Source: Toxorhynchites rutilus septentrionalis (Eukaryota > Arthropoda > Insecta > Diptera > Culicidae). From it: a stretch of 64,000 nucleotides of DNA. The stretch covers positions 63,152,097 to 63,216,096 of the forward strand of contig NC_073746.1 in NCBI RefSeq assembly GCF_029784135.1, given 5' to 3'. Shown here piece after piece: positions 1-11,300 of this stretch. Positions within the stretch are counted from its first letter, which is position 1. The number at the start of each line of letters is the position of its first letter. Below the pieces are notes generated by a model that was given only the letters and a program-made list of their open reading frames with translations, did no database searches and was not told where the DNA came from. The translations under genes were made by a program, and so were the position numbers.

Positions 1-368
1 GGTAAGCGTTTTAGCAGCCAAAGAATGGCAAAGGTATTGATGGCCATTCCGAATCGATCGGATGGAAAATAAAAGAATAACAATAAACATTTTGTATTGT
101 TTTCACACAACAACTGCTAAACATTCAATAAACCTCTACTAAACGTTCTTTTTAGTCGTTGTGAACTACTAAACGCAACCAAATATCACTTTGTTTATAT
201 CCGCATTTCTACAGAGTTAATTCCATCGGAAATCCGGGAAACTGCTTCCATTCCAGTACCAGGTAATTGAAAAACGCTTGTTTATGTATTCAACAATACA
301 AAATGTGAAATATTGTATTTTTAAGACTTTCAAAAATCCGCATTTTCCTCTTGCCCCTTGGAATACAG
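1..368. other. no gene seen
   Basis: AT-rich sequence with no coding signature. It lies left of the first copy of a 412-bp duplicated segment and is not shared with the second copy. Confidence 0.5.
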
Positions 369-780
369 AAAACATTGCTTATTGTATGTTTTACATCTAT
401 TATAGCCACCGGAATAATGTAAAATGGTTGCTCTAAATACAGTGGACATAACTTGACCGATACAATGGGTGCTGTGAGAAACGGTAAGATGAAGAAAAAA
501 CAGGAAGTAGGTTATATCTGTGGTATAACCGCAAGGGTGACGTAGGACTATCGTTGATTCAGTGATCATTTGTTTTTAGTTGCATCTGAATCAATTCTGA
601 ATGAATGAATAAATGAATATTTGGGGAACTTCGAAAACGAGAGCGTTACGTTGAAGGCACAATATTTAGCAAAAAAAGCAATCACACGAAAGTTGTATAA
701 TGCATAATACATTGCTTGTATTGTGATATGATTTGTATTACATTTCCAATAGACAAAATATCTGCTGCATCAAATTAGTC
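369..780 (+). repeat. 412-bp direct repeat, copy 1
   Basis: The segment from AAAACATTGCTTATTG to CATCAAATTAGTC recurs at 2094-2505 at a constant offset of 1725 bp. The one substitution noticed is GGACATAACTTG here against GGACAGAACTTG in copy 2. The flanks of the two copies are unrelated. Short peptides read from both copies are parallel but carry no motif. This could be a dispersed repeat family or a recent local duplication; it lacks TG...CA ends, so an LTR is not supported. Confidence 0.85.
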
Positions 781-880
781 TATATTATTTTTGCGTTCGC
801 TCATCCTTTCTCAGAACACCCATTTCTCTTTTGAGAAATTGTTGGGTAAACATCCCGAAAGACGTGGTCTTACGTTGATC

Positions 881-945
881 GCACTTGATTGAAAAATCAC
901 AAAACCAAATGTATTTGGTCGCAGTGTTATATGGATAGAAAACAT
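881..945 (+). repeat. 65-bp direct repeat, copy 1
   Basis: The segment from GCACTTGATT to AGAAAACAT, including TGTATTTGGTCGCAGTGT, recurs at 1096-1160 with only a few substitutions. The second copy ends immediately before the TCAGG array. Confidence 0.8.
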
Positions 946-1095
946 CAAAATAAACTCTTTCGCTTGAATGTTTTTTTTTCAATTCCCAGGGGAACTGGCA
1001 GATTATTTTTCAACAACGATAACGTCCTTCCAGATTCTCCTCGATACACGAAGCCCACCAGTGGTTAATGCTAACTCGATAACCACCTGTTCATT

Positions 1096-1160
1096 GCACT
1101 TGATTTAAAAATCACAAAAGCAAATGTATTTGGTCGCAGTGTTATATGGTTAGAAAACAT
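1096..1160 (+). repeat. 65-bp direct repeat, copy 2
   Basis: Second copy of the segment at 881-945. Its end (AGAAAACAT) abuts the pentanucleotide array one base later. Confidence 0.8.
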
Positions 1161-1161
1161 A

Positions 1162-1195
1162 AGGTCAGGTCAGGTCAGGTCAGGTCAGGTCAGGT
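1162..1195 (+). repeat. (TCAGG)n pentanucleotide array
   Basis: Six perfect TCAGG units at 1165-1194, preceded by AGG. TCAGG is the telomeric unit of many beetles, while TTAGG is the common insect unit and Diptera generally lack both. Here it is short and internal, so a simple microsatellite is the more likely explanation. Confidence 0.8.
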
Positions 1196-1278
1196 AATAA
1201 GCGCACCAGCGCTTTCATGATGAACGAAGTCAGCTTCACCAGAACAGCGACAACATGCTCCAATCGCTGTTCAATTAT

Positions 1279-1314
1279 AACTGAGTGGATTTCCGAGCGG
1301 CGCTCGCTTATATA
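1279..1314 (-). promoter_or_regulatory. candidate TATA/Inr core promoter inside repeat DNA
   Basis: On the minus strand TATATAAG (1307-1314) is followed about 30 bp downstream by CTCAGTT, which contains the arthropod initiator TCAGTT (1279-1284). The spacing is that of a canonical insect core promoter. Transcription would run towards the TCAGG array; an ATG follows near 1223, but its frame closes within the array. It may be the promoter of a repeat rather than of a host gene. Confidence 0.4.
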
Positions 1315-1639
1315 CCGATTGGTGATTTCAATAGCCTGTTTTGAAAGCAATTTTAAGGCAATTGAAGCAAGTTTTTGGATGAAAAAGTAACAAGTATATA
1401 CCGCGTAGACATTTTATCTTTCGAATGAAGTGTTTATCATACCATTTCGGTCAGTTGTTTAAGAGCTATTGACGCTCAAAATCTCGGTCTCCGGCGTAAC
1501 GCTTTCGTTTTCGAAACTTTGATTTTACACCCCGGTATAGAAATGAAAGACGTAGTCCTACGTCAAAAGCGACATCAAAGCATTTCCGGATATCATACGC
1601 AACAGGATCGAAACGAATATGAGTGAAAGGTTTGAAAGG

Positions 1640-1975
1640 TATTGAAAATTACTGTTTCGTCGTTGGAGCTTCGGGCTGTCCGAAGAGGAGACCATTTTGG
1701 CAATAGCGGAGGGCGTAAAAGTCGACAACTTTCAAACACCGTTTGCAAACAGTATTTCGGGAGATGATTTTTTCCGAAATTTTGAGGGACGGCATCACGA
1801 ACTTTACCCCGCTTCAGATATCGATGAGACCAGCTTCTGTCTCGATTCCAGTCGAGTTAAGACCGTCGGAACAACTGAAGTAGCTGCTCATCGCGTTTGG
1901 GGCGGATACGGTAAAAAATTTACTGTGTTGGGTAAATATTACAGTTGGATGGCCAGTGGAAGTTCAAACCGTTGA
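1640..1975 (+). pseudogene. pogo/Tigger-like transposase relic with internal deletion
   Basis: The frame reads AEGVKVDNFQTPFANSISGD and FFRNFEGRHHEL, which resembles the end of the CENP-B-type DNA-binding region of pogo/jerky-like transposases (pattern TPF-N-G--WF--F--RHPEL). It then jumps to IDETSFCLDSSRVKTVG and KKFTVLG, which resembles the first DDE block (I-DE-G followed by K-VG and a -TVL- strand). In relatives a long segment separates these blocks; here they are about ten residues apart, so an internal deletion is inferred. No terminal repeats were identified. The second and third acidic residues are absent, so it is inactive. Confidence 0.45.
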
Positions 1976-2093
1976 AGCAAGAGTATGACACGGTCCTTTC
2001 ATCGGGAATTTCGGAGCTTGCAAAATAGAAACGAACATGACTGCCACTTGCAAAACTTGATCAACCGCTACAACGTCATCGGAAGAGAATAGA

Positions 2094-2505
2094 AAAACAT
2101 TGCTTATTGTATGTTTTACATCTATTATAGCCACCGGAATAATGTAAAATGGTTGCTCTAAATACAGTGGACAGAACTTGACCGATACAATGGGTGCTGT
2201 GAGAAACGGTAAGATGAAGAAAAAACAGGAAGTAGGTTATATCTGTGGTATAACCGCAAGGGTGACGTAGGACTATCGTTGATTCAGTGATCATTTGTTT
2301 TTAGTTGCATCTGAATCAATTCTGAATGAATGAATAAATGAATATTTGGGGAACTTCGAAAACGAGAGCGTTACGTTGAAGGCACAATATTTAGCAAAAA
2401 AAGCAATCACACGAAAGTTGTATAATGCATAATACATTGCTTGTATTGTGATATGATTTGTATTACATTTCCAATAGACAAAATATCTGCTGCATCAAAT
2501 TAGTC
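2094..2505 (+). repeat. 412-bp direct repeat, copy 2
   Basis: Near-identical to 369-780. On the right it runs into CAGGTAAACTTT...CAGGTAAAC, a short tandem not present beside copy 1. Confidence 0.85.
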
Positions 2506-2839
2506 AGGTAAACTTTATAGATCAGGTAAACTTTTCAGAGGAAATACTAATGTGTACAATGTTCCCACATTACTCAAAAAAGTCAGTGTGTGCTGTTTTT
2601 GAAATCCTTAACGGTATTACATCTGATAAATTCGAGGACTGTGCTTGTTGTTGGCAAAAAGCAAGGTTCCAAACAATTTGAGAGATAAATCATCTTCTGG
2701 AAACTCTAAGCCGGTAACTCTAATTGACCTTGTTAGACACCACATTTCGTTCTTTTCCTCATTATTTTGTCGTTTGCGAGAAACATTTTTTGAGTGAGAG
2801 GCTTCACTCACTCGAAAGACTTCAAGGATCTTGTGGTGA
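2506..2839. other. no gene seen
   Basis: AT-rich sequence between the duplicated repeat and the mariner-like relic. It may hold decayed 5' parts of that relic, but no motif could be read. Confidence 0.4.
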
Positions 2840-3178
2840 CAAAAAATCACATACGTGACCCCAACAGCAGTACTTTTCGGCTTCTGCAACTCTGTTTTTG
2901 CCGGATCTGGCATCGTGCCATTACGCGAAACCGGTACGAAGCCAACGATGTTGTTTTTGTGTCGAAGAAGGCAAATCCGCCAAACTCGCCAGAACATTGC
3001 CCAACAAAAAATCTGGGCGATTTTGAAGGGCAAACTCCAGAAAACAGGGAACATTTTCGAAAACGACCAAGATTTGAAGAAAAAGTGGATGAAAGTGTGT
3101 ATTAAAGATGGTGCAAGTGTTGCACAATATTTGATGGGTAGCACTAAATCAAAGGCAACTTTGCAAAAACATAGCTAA
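2840..3178 (+). pseudogene. mariner-like transposase relic, C-terminal part
   Basis: The frame covering about 2937-3004 reads EANDVVFVSKKANPPNSPEH, matching the block VP-ANPPNSPE-RPIE around the third acidic residue of Tc1/mariner transposases. The similarity then shifts to another frame at about 3005-3178 (AILKGKLQKTGNIFEN, DQDLKKKWMKVC), the usual C-terminal extension. At least one frameshift is needed. Relics at 9480-9990 and 20960-21720 share the NPPNS block and seem to be the same family. No terminal repeats were found. Confidence 0.65.
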
Positions 3179-6100
3179 TATGGGTTTATTGACTCTCTGA
3201 GCATTACTTTCCATTACTCTCCAAAAATATCCGACTTGAAATGAATTGTTGGTGATCATTTTTGTCTGTCGTATTTTTTATTTGAGTACAGTACACCCTA
3301 AAACGTTCTATTTGATGGCACAATCCTCGGTACGGATTAAGATTCATGCAAGTACATTTATCTACTCCCTCTTAATTGTCCAAGAAAGCAGAGTTTATTC
3401 ATACGCCTTTCGCTGGCAACGTTTTTCTAATTGATAAACAGCCTAATCGCATCATGGCTTCGCCAGCCGGAAAGGTTCTTCCAATTGGCCAATGAATCTA
3501 ATTTTCGCCAGTGTCGTTTTATCCGCTAGACGGGTCCATAAACGGATAACCAATTGCATCGCGCATTCTAGCGAATTAGTGTCCGCATGGACACACATTA
3601 CGCGAGCGCGAGATGTCTCTTGCGGGACTACCGTCGGGATGAACGTTATTGAATCACTGCGCGGATTCGCGCGCGACTCACCAACGAACCTAACCGCGGG
3701 TCAATTAACCAAAGCGACCCGACTGGATGTCCCACGTGGGAAGGGGAGGTGGAGATACAGTTTTCCGTTGTTTAAACTCGTTCTAATGAAATTTGCGAGC
3801 GCGACGGACCGGCGAGGGGTTCGGGTTCGGGTGGCCACGGTGCCACATCAATGTCCCGCGTGATTGTATTTACCAATAATCACACGCGATCCCTTTTTTT
3901 TTGGCTGCCTCCGCGACCGCGGGGTGGACGATTTTCGGAGGATTCTCCATCAGGCCCCCGACACGCATACACGAGCCCGTGTGCGCGCGGGCGACAAGTG
4001 TACCACCATCAAGAAAGGTCTAAGTGCGGGGAGAAAAATTTTAATTGAATTTTCTGCTTTCGCGCTCGAGACAGCGGCGGGACGGAAACAGTTCCGCGGA
4101 CACCAGCAGAGGTATGGCTAATAATTGAAAATTTTCTGAGAAACGGGATAGCGGCAACCTTTTTCCTTGCGCGCGGAACACATTCCATCGCATTTGCTGC
4201 TCGGGGACAATCACTGGTTTAGCCATTGAACTCCATTAAAAAGTAGAAACATTAACAAGCGAGAGGTAAATACAACCCCTTGTTTCAATAATTTTTATCG
4301 CCTGAATGGGGTACTTGTTGGGCCGACCTTAACCGGCTCTCCAGTGTTCATTTGCAATTAAATGAGGGGGTTTTAATTAGAAAATCGATTAAAAACTCCA
4401 CTCAGCTGGCACCATCACCATCGCCACCACCACCAGCAGCTAAGCAAAGTACACACCAAACGACAGAAGAAATGGGCTTTTGCTTCGTGGATAGGACATT
4501 ATGACAATGATTAGAACCCCGATTGGTTCGCTGTAATTGTGTATTGTTCTTCAACTGTCTGACAGTGTGCGCCATTACATTACGGGACCACCCCTCTCCT
4601 TTTCCGTTCCCCCCTCGTTAATGGGTTCGATTGATTGAGCCCCTAATGGGATTATGTACCAGATTTAAATTCAGGTTAGCAGCCATTTTTTCCCGTTTCT
4701 CAGACGACCAAGATTCCCAGGCAGGCCACGGTGAGGCACGTTTGCGTTTGTTCGTAGGCTCCGAGGAGTACACCCGGTCCCCAAAGTTCCACTTTGCCGC
4801 TGCTGCTGATAACCAGTCACCCGGGTGGGTGTGTGGGGTTGGATTCTAGCAAAAAGGGGTTTTATAATCACATTCAATGGATAATTATGCCTTAACTATC
4901 ATTAAAATATTCCATTCTGAGGATTATAATTATCATTATTTCGACATTAAGAATTTTAATGTCGTTCGCTCTCGGTTCTCGGTGCTCGGTGTTATTTCGG
5001 TGCGCCCCGAAAGGAGTCAGCTGTGAGGAAAATTGTTTTTGTTTTGAAAAGACTTTTCCACGGGAATCCGGCAAACCGGCACAAACACAGGGAGTGATGG
5101 GGGTGGCGGAGGGGTGTCATAAATTTTAATTCTTTCTCAGTTTCTGATTTCTGGAGTTGTTTAATGGCTGCCAGAAAGGGTGTGCACAGCTTAGTGTGGG
5201 TTGATGAGCACCCGGACCCGACACGGTCGCGAGTGCTTGTCAGTAGTCATAAATCGAGGGGGAGGCAAAGGAAGAGATACGACCGACAGTCGAGTTCGTG
5301 ATTGAAGGCTTAACTGCCCCGGGTGACCGAGCGGCCGGGTTTGGGTGTATGCAATTTTTTGGCATTATTACTTTCGATAATAGTTGAGACACGAATGTTT
5401 TCGTAGCACCTCATCATTTTCGTAATTGAAAATGTTTGTAGCTGCGAAGACACATTGCATGTTCGGTATCAGTTTTCCATGGCGAGAGCAATGTCGTTTC
5501 GGTTTCCTTCGGCGTCTGCATGCCGTCGCCTTCGACGTTATCTTGGGTGTGTAGCTTGCCTTCGGGACGGACCGATATGCGCCCATTTAATTAGCATTTA
5601 GTTGTATTTTCGCTTGTAATCAACGCGCTTATGTTTTGAAGATAGTAGTTCAAGTAGACCATTCACTCAGACTCGGTTAACTTTCCCGACTGACAGCATG
5701 GCCACGCGCTAATGGACTTGACATTAAGGACCAGCACAGCCGGTAATCAAGCAGTACGCCAAGGCTACAATTTTCATCGTTCGGGCCAAATTTATTCGGC
5801 TGTTATGATTACAAACAATGGGCTTGTTCTGACACCCCCGCCCAGAAAACGGTAGCTAAGAGGAGAAGCGCGCAAAAAAAATGTACGTCTGGCATGAACT
5901 TTTTCCGGCTCTAGCTCCGTCTCCGTGTCCTTTTTGGGTGAGCATTTCGGGAAGGGAGAGAGAATAATTAAAACCATTACACATGAACTCACACAGCAGG
6001 GGGTGGATAAGTATGACGTAAGTCTGCGTGCGTTCCTAGTAAATACCACTGGCCCCAAAATCCTTGCTAGAGAAACTAGAGAAGTGGGTGTATGGGTGCT

Positions 6101-7140
6101 TCGCCTGGTAATTACCCAACGTGAACGGTTGCATGGTCCGCGCCACCAAGAACGCAAATCGCGATTGGAGAATCAATTACTTGATTGTTTTTCACGTGCC
6201 TCTCCCTCGGCTTCCCCGTCCCACCAAAAGCCAAATAGTGGCGGTGATTACCGAATCCCTCCGCCGATAGCCGATGGATGGGGCATAAAAATGCTTTTCT
6301 TGGCTTGTTTTAAGGAGCACTGCCGCGTTACCGCCGCGGCAAATGATAAAACCGAAGGCTTGTTCGAAATCGTAAGAATAAACAACCTAGCCTAAAAGCT
6401 GTGGCCGTCCGTTGCGGCCAGAAACACACCCATATCCTAAACAGCAGCAGCAGCAGTAGCAATAGCATTAGATTGAAACACCGAAATAATTAGAGCTCGA
6501 TGGAAATGACTGATTGAAGGCGAATGGGCGGAATGGGTGTTCGGGAAAAATTAGACTCATGCACGCAGTTTTTCTATTAGGGCAGAGTCTTGGGCCAAAA
6601 AGCCGTGCCCGATAATGATGATGCTCCTTCTTCTTCTGGTTCTTCTTCTTCATCGTTTCAGGTTAGGATAATAATAGATCAGACAGCGAGCGGCTGGTAT
6701 GCTGCCAAGCCAAGCAGCGATGAACTATTTGCGAATATATCGATGTGTGTGATACAATTGATCGAAATCGAACGAAGGAGTGCATATTGATCAGCCCAGA
6801 GCCCGAGGAAAGTTGATTATGAAATTGAATTAATTCACTCCTTTCTGGTTTCGCCCGACACCCCACCCCCCATTTGTCCGGAATCTTCTCACTCCCGATC
6901 GACGCGTTTGGCATACATACGGGTGGGAGCCAGAATTTGACGTACACATGTTTATCTAATTCGGCGGCGTAGTTAACAAAACGAAACCGAGAAAAAAAAA
7001 GAAATTGTTTCTGCGGATAATTATTTGCTATTCGCGTACAGGCGATATCCTTTTTTGCTCGTGCCCCTCCAGAAGGCAACAGCAATAGTGCTGATGATGG
7101 TGATTGGAAAAGTTTACCAGAGCAAGTTTTCACCATAGAG
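3179..7140. other. GC-richer noncoding island, no transposon seen
   Basis: No exon with convincing splice sites or a protein motif was found. Open frames here (for example 3492-3863 and 5925-6395) have no recognisable domain and look like chance frames in GC-rich DNA. TAAT-core motifs such as TTTTAATTAG (near 4370) and a short CAG run (near 6442) are present. Left unassigned; a regulatory role is inferred only from context in the abrupt intron. Confidence 0.4.
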
Positions 7141-9479
7141 CAGCTTAATAGGTTGGGATTGAATTGCGAGAGTATGTGCGACCAGCTTCAGGGTTCCGTG
7201 CGCAGCAATGGACCACAAATCGGGATGAGTATCTTACTCGCAGATTGACCATCCAAGTGGAGGACCTATAGAAACGATGTGAGATTGGGCCCACATCAAT
7301 AGTATGATAAGAGTAAACAAGAAAATATTTTGTTTTTGATGTTTGATGACGAAGGCATTTTGCACATTGAACAGTTCAGACTTCGATTATTTTTTTCTCA
7401 CTATATTATCTGAAATATGTTGCGAATCGTTTGAGAAAAATGTTGTTAACGATCCCCCCCAAGAACAAAAATATCGGGTGTCCGATAGAATCACACAATT
7501 CGGTATTTGGTAATATTTTGCGCAACAACGGTAACTCTGCTTGTAAGACGCAAAATGTGTCCACAGTAGAATGAATATTGGAATATTGGGACGACTTTAA
7601 CAACCCATAAATAAGAAAAATGAATTCAAAATGAAAATAAACTTTTCTTTTATTTTTTTCTGTTAGTTTTTCGATGTTTCGTTTTTCGAAAGGGCCCTTC
7701 AGTTGGCTTCAACCGTCAATAAATCCCAGGATTTGAGCTCTGATTTCACACATTTTCAGACTTCCGGTGTACTTTGCTAGAGAACCAATTCAGAGAGGAC
7801 CGTCAGAGAGGAAACTACTAGCACGTATCGAGGTTATGTTTAGTTAGTAGCTAAGGCTGGGCAATATTATGAATGATTCATTTGTAACCATGTTTTCACA
7901 TAGAAGTTGCTTTTTCATTAAAATAAACAGCGAAAACCACGAGTAAAGTGTTCATCAAACAGTTTTTGAAAGTTAACTCATATAATTTGTCATCTTTTTT
8001 CAGTATGATCATGAATATATTCGTAAAAAATCATTTGGCATCACTGGAATGTATGCGAAACCAAGATGGGTCTATGGTAGGAAATTAGGTGGTATGGTCA
8101 CCATGTTGGAAAAGTCACAGTACGGAAAAGGTGGGATTATCCATTTTAAGCCAGAAAAATGGGTGGGTATATCCATGAAAGTATTTGCAGAGCGGATTCT
8201 CCCAGGTACATTGATTTTGAAGTCTGTGTTGGGGAAACCATAAATCGAACCAATCAAAGCGTGGCAGATAGGGCGTTTAGATAACGCTTAACATTTTACA
8301 GATATTCAACTGTTAATCTCATAAAAAACAACATTTCATTCATTGTGATAGATGTGTAGAAATATTTCCTATCAATTGATGCAAACATCTTTCCGATCTA
8401 TTAAGAAATCTCTTTAATTTTTTCCTGCATATTCTGTGTTAAGGTTTTCATTTTACCTCCCATATATTCCGGTTAGACTTAGTCTCACGTCAAAAGAGAG
8501 GTTATTCAAAAGTATATGAAATTCTGCCTTCTCTCTATAACCCTTTTGTTTGCAAGCAAAACACGGTAGACTTTTAAGATGGCTGTATAGTGATTTTGAC
8601 ATATTGACCCACCTTTTGTATGTAGTATACTTTTAAGTGCATTGTTTTTTTCGTTCAATGTTTTGTTACGACGACGAAGCAAAAAAATCGACAGAATCGA
8701 TCATGACAAAGGATTTGAAAGCGTTAAGGGAATTACTAAAAATGGCGAGCAAACCAGGATCAGGAGGAAAAAAAAACTGAAATGTCATAGTGAGCGGGAG
8801 AAAAGTAGAAAAGAAGAAAATTATTTTAGACACTCTCTGAACATATCTTGCGTAACTTTTGAAAAGGTCCTATGTAACAAATGTAAACAAATCGAGTTAA
8901 TGGATGCACGCTATTAGTTTTCAATCATTGAATGTATTACAAAAACAATCGTTCACGTATCTATCTCCTTCATCTTTTTGTCGCCGATACAAAAAATATC
9001 CAATGTAAAGATTCGAATTTTAAGCACCCGGCTGTTACTTCAGACGCCACTTTCCTCCGACGGCCGAAACGTCCGAAGTAACAAAGCAGTCAATACAACT
9101 CGCAGTCGTACTTCGGTCGTTTTGGAATTTGTTTCTTACAGGTGTTATTATCGATTTCAGTGCAATTCAGCGAGTGATAACAATAATAATCAGTCTTTAG
9201 AACGAAATGCTGATATTTGGATTGTTGTTTATTAGTTAGTTTCAAATTCTAATCGTGCAACGTAATATGTCCAATGTGCAAACGCGGGCAGTCAAAACGT
9301 CCAATGTAACATGTTTCGCTCCGAAGCTTCAACCTTAATCTCAAATCACGGAACAATAGTTACGATTGGTTTTACGGAGTTATTTTTGACAGCTAGTGGT
9401 GAAAACAGTGATAAAGATTGATAGCTTTTAAGACAATTCGCGAAATAATGTTCGGGTCTTCAACTACGTTTTTCTCGAG
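7141..9479. other. AT-rich stretch, no gene identified
   Basis: Only short frames without motifs. The composition matches the transposon-bearing blocks elsewhere, so old repeats are likely, but none could be delimited. Confidence 0.35.
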
Positions 9480-9990
9480 TTGGCGAAAATGTTACATTGG
9501 ATCTTTTCAAAAGTTACGCGAGATATCAAACAGATATGTTGGGACGAACATAGGAACATCACACTCAGCAGTACAATGTACCAAAACGCGGTACGGCTTG
9601 TCAACAAATGCCCAACTACCAAACTAAAAATCACGATCCAATTAAGAACGCGTAGGATAATGAATGACAGAACATACGTCAAGACTGCGTCTGAACAGCT
9701 CCTAGGTCAAGATTTCTACAGGCTACCGAAAATGGAAGGCGCCGGATTTGTGTAAGCCGAAACATTGTAGAAGTTGTTGAGAAAATATTTTCTTTGATAG
9801 GCATTTCGAATTTGGGCTTTGGAATGCTTAATTTTTGTGGCAACCATTTTTGATTGTTTTTGTCGTTCCGGAAAAAGAACTAAGGTTAGCTGTAAAGATG
9901 ACGATGCGTAATTGGAAGGACAGCAACCCTCCAAATTCACTGGACCTAAGGACTATCGAAAAATACTGGAAATCTTCTAGCTAACCTTGA
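9480..9990 (+). pseudogene. mariner-like transposase relic
   Basis: A frame near 9650-9725 reads RIMNDRTYVKTASEQLLGQD, matching the MDDETYVK block around the first acidic residue of this family, but here the usual DDET is NDRT. Further on, at about 9925-9969, the frame reads NPPNSLDLRTIEKYW, the third-acidic-residue block. Between them the frame is lost. It belongs with the relics at 2.8 and 21 kb. Inactive. Confidence 0.6.
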
Positions 9991-11300
9991 GAATTGTTGA
10001 GAAATAGGGCCTTATTAGTCGAACGTTATATTTCTTGCCTCTGTTTTTTCAGTATTACAAGAGTCGAGCTCGACGAGAAAGAGAGGAATTGGTCATCTGA
10101 TTTTACGGATCGAAAGCTAGTGAATTTGTCGAATCATCGTCATCGACTAATGTTTACTTTGATGTGTTGATTTGAAGCATCGGTTTCCTTCTGTCCCGCG
10201 TTTACCTTCATATCTCCATATCAACTCCATATCCAGGGATGCCAGGAGATTGTTTCAAGTGTTTATAGCGGCAAAAAACCTGTATTCACAATCACGCTTT
10301 CGTATTTTCCGTTTTCAATGGCGACCGTCATTTTGGAAAAATAAGGCTCGACTCGACAATGACCGGAGCCGAGACTCATCGAGACAAGATGCTCGACTCA
10401 TTATATGGAATAGAAATTCTTGGTAAATAATTAGAAAAAAAATCAAACCAAATAGAAAATCATTGATATCCGTTGAATGAAGAAGGGAGACGAAACCTAA
10501 CGGAAAGAGTAAAATGCGAGTTCCAGAAGCACCCATGCGGAAATTATAATCAAAACTAACATTGTAGAAAAGTTTGTGAAACTAAATTTTGATTGACTAG
10601 TTTTTAACGGTTCCAATGCTTCATCAGTTCCTAGGAGCAGAAAGTAATCTAAAGTATTTCGAAATCTATATTTAACAACTGCTTCATGACGAAAATAGGA
10701 GAATAAGTTAGTTCCCTGTCAAACTAGGGATAAAATGGCAACTGAAGATGACATAGTTTTGAGTAAATTAATGAAGTATTTTATTAGGTATAATCTTATG
10801 TTTTGATGGCAGCTAAATACTTCAGGATCCAACACGCATTCACACAATTCTAGCGGTTCTCGTTGGAAGTGTAATAGTGACCATGTGTCTTGCCCTTAGA
10901 CCTCCACTTGAAAGCTCGAGAATATCCGGAAACGGTTTGTTGGCCTGGATTCACTTCAAGTATTGTATTAACCAATGTGTAATTGTTACTGGCTGTATCC
11001 ATCAAACGAAAATCTTCTTAATTCCAGTGTTCAACATTGTTGCCAGAAAAGAGGGGAGCCATGTGGTTCACATCACACCCAGAATGGGCGAGTAGATTGA
11101 AGTTTTTAATAATATTACAAAACCGAACCTCTTTCCAAACCTTTGATTGTCCTGACCGGATTTTACACACACAAATCCACACAACAGCTGCTAGTTTGCA
11201 TAAAAGGAAGCGGCAGCGTAAAATAAGCCGATAGGATGGAGAGACGAAGAGTTCATTTCCAATCATCGTTGTCTTCCAATAAATCCAACCTCCGGAACCT
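9991..11300. other. no gene seen
   Basis: AT-rich on the left, grading to mixed composition after about 11.0 kb. No motif or repeat boundary was recognised. Confidence 0.35.

Noticed and set aside
369..2505. LTR retrotransposon with 412-bp direct repeats as LTRs
   Set aside because: No TG...CA ends, primer-binding site, polypurine tract or reverse transcriptase; the interior holds unrelated repeats.
3492..3863. 123-codon open frame in a GC-rich island
   Set aside because: No domain, no splice context and overlapping frames; expected by chance at this composition.
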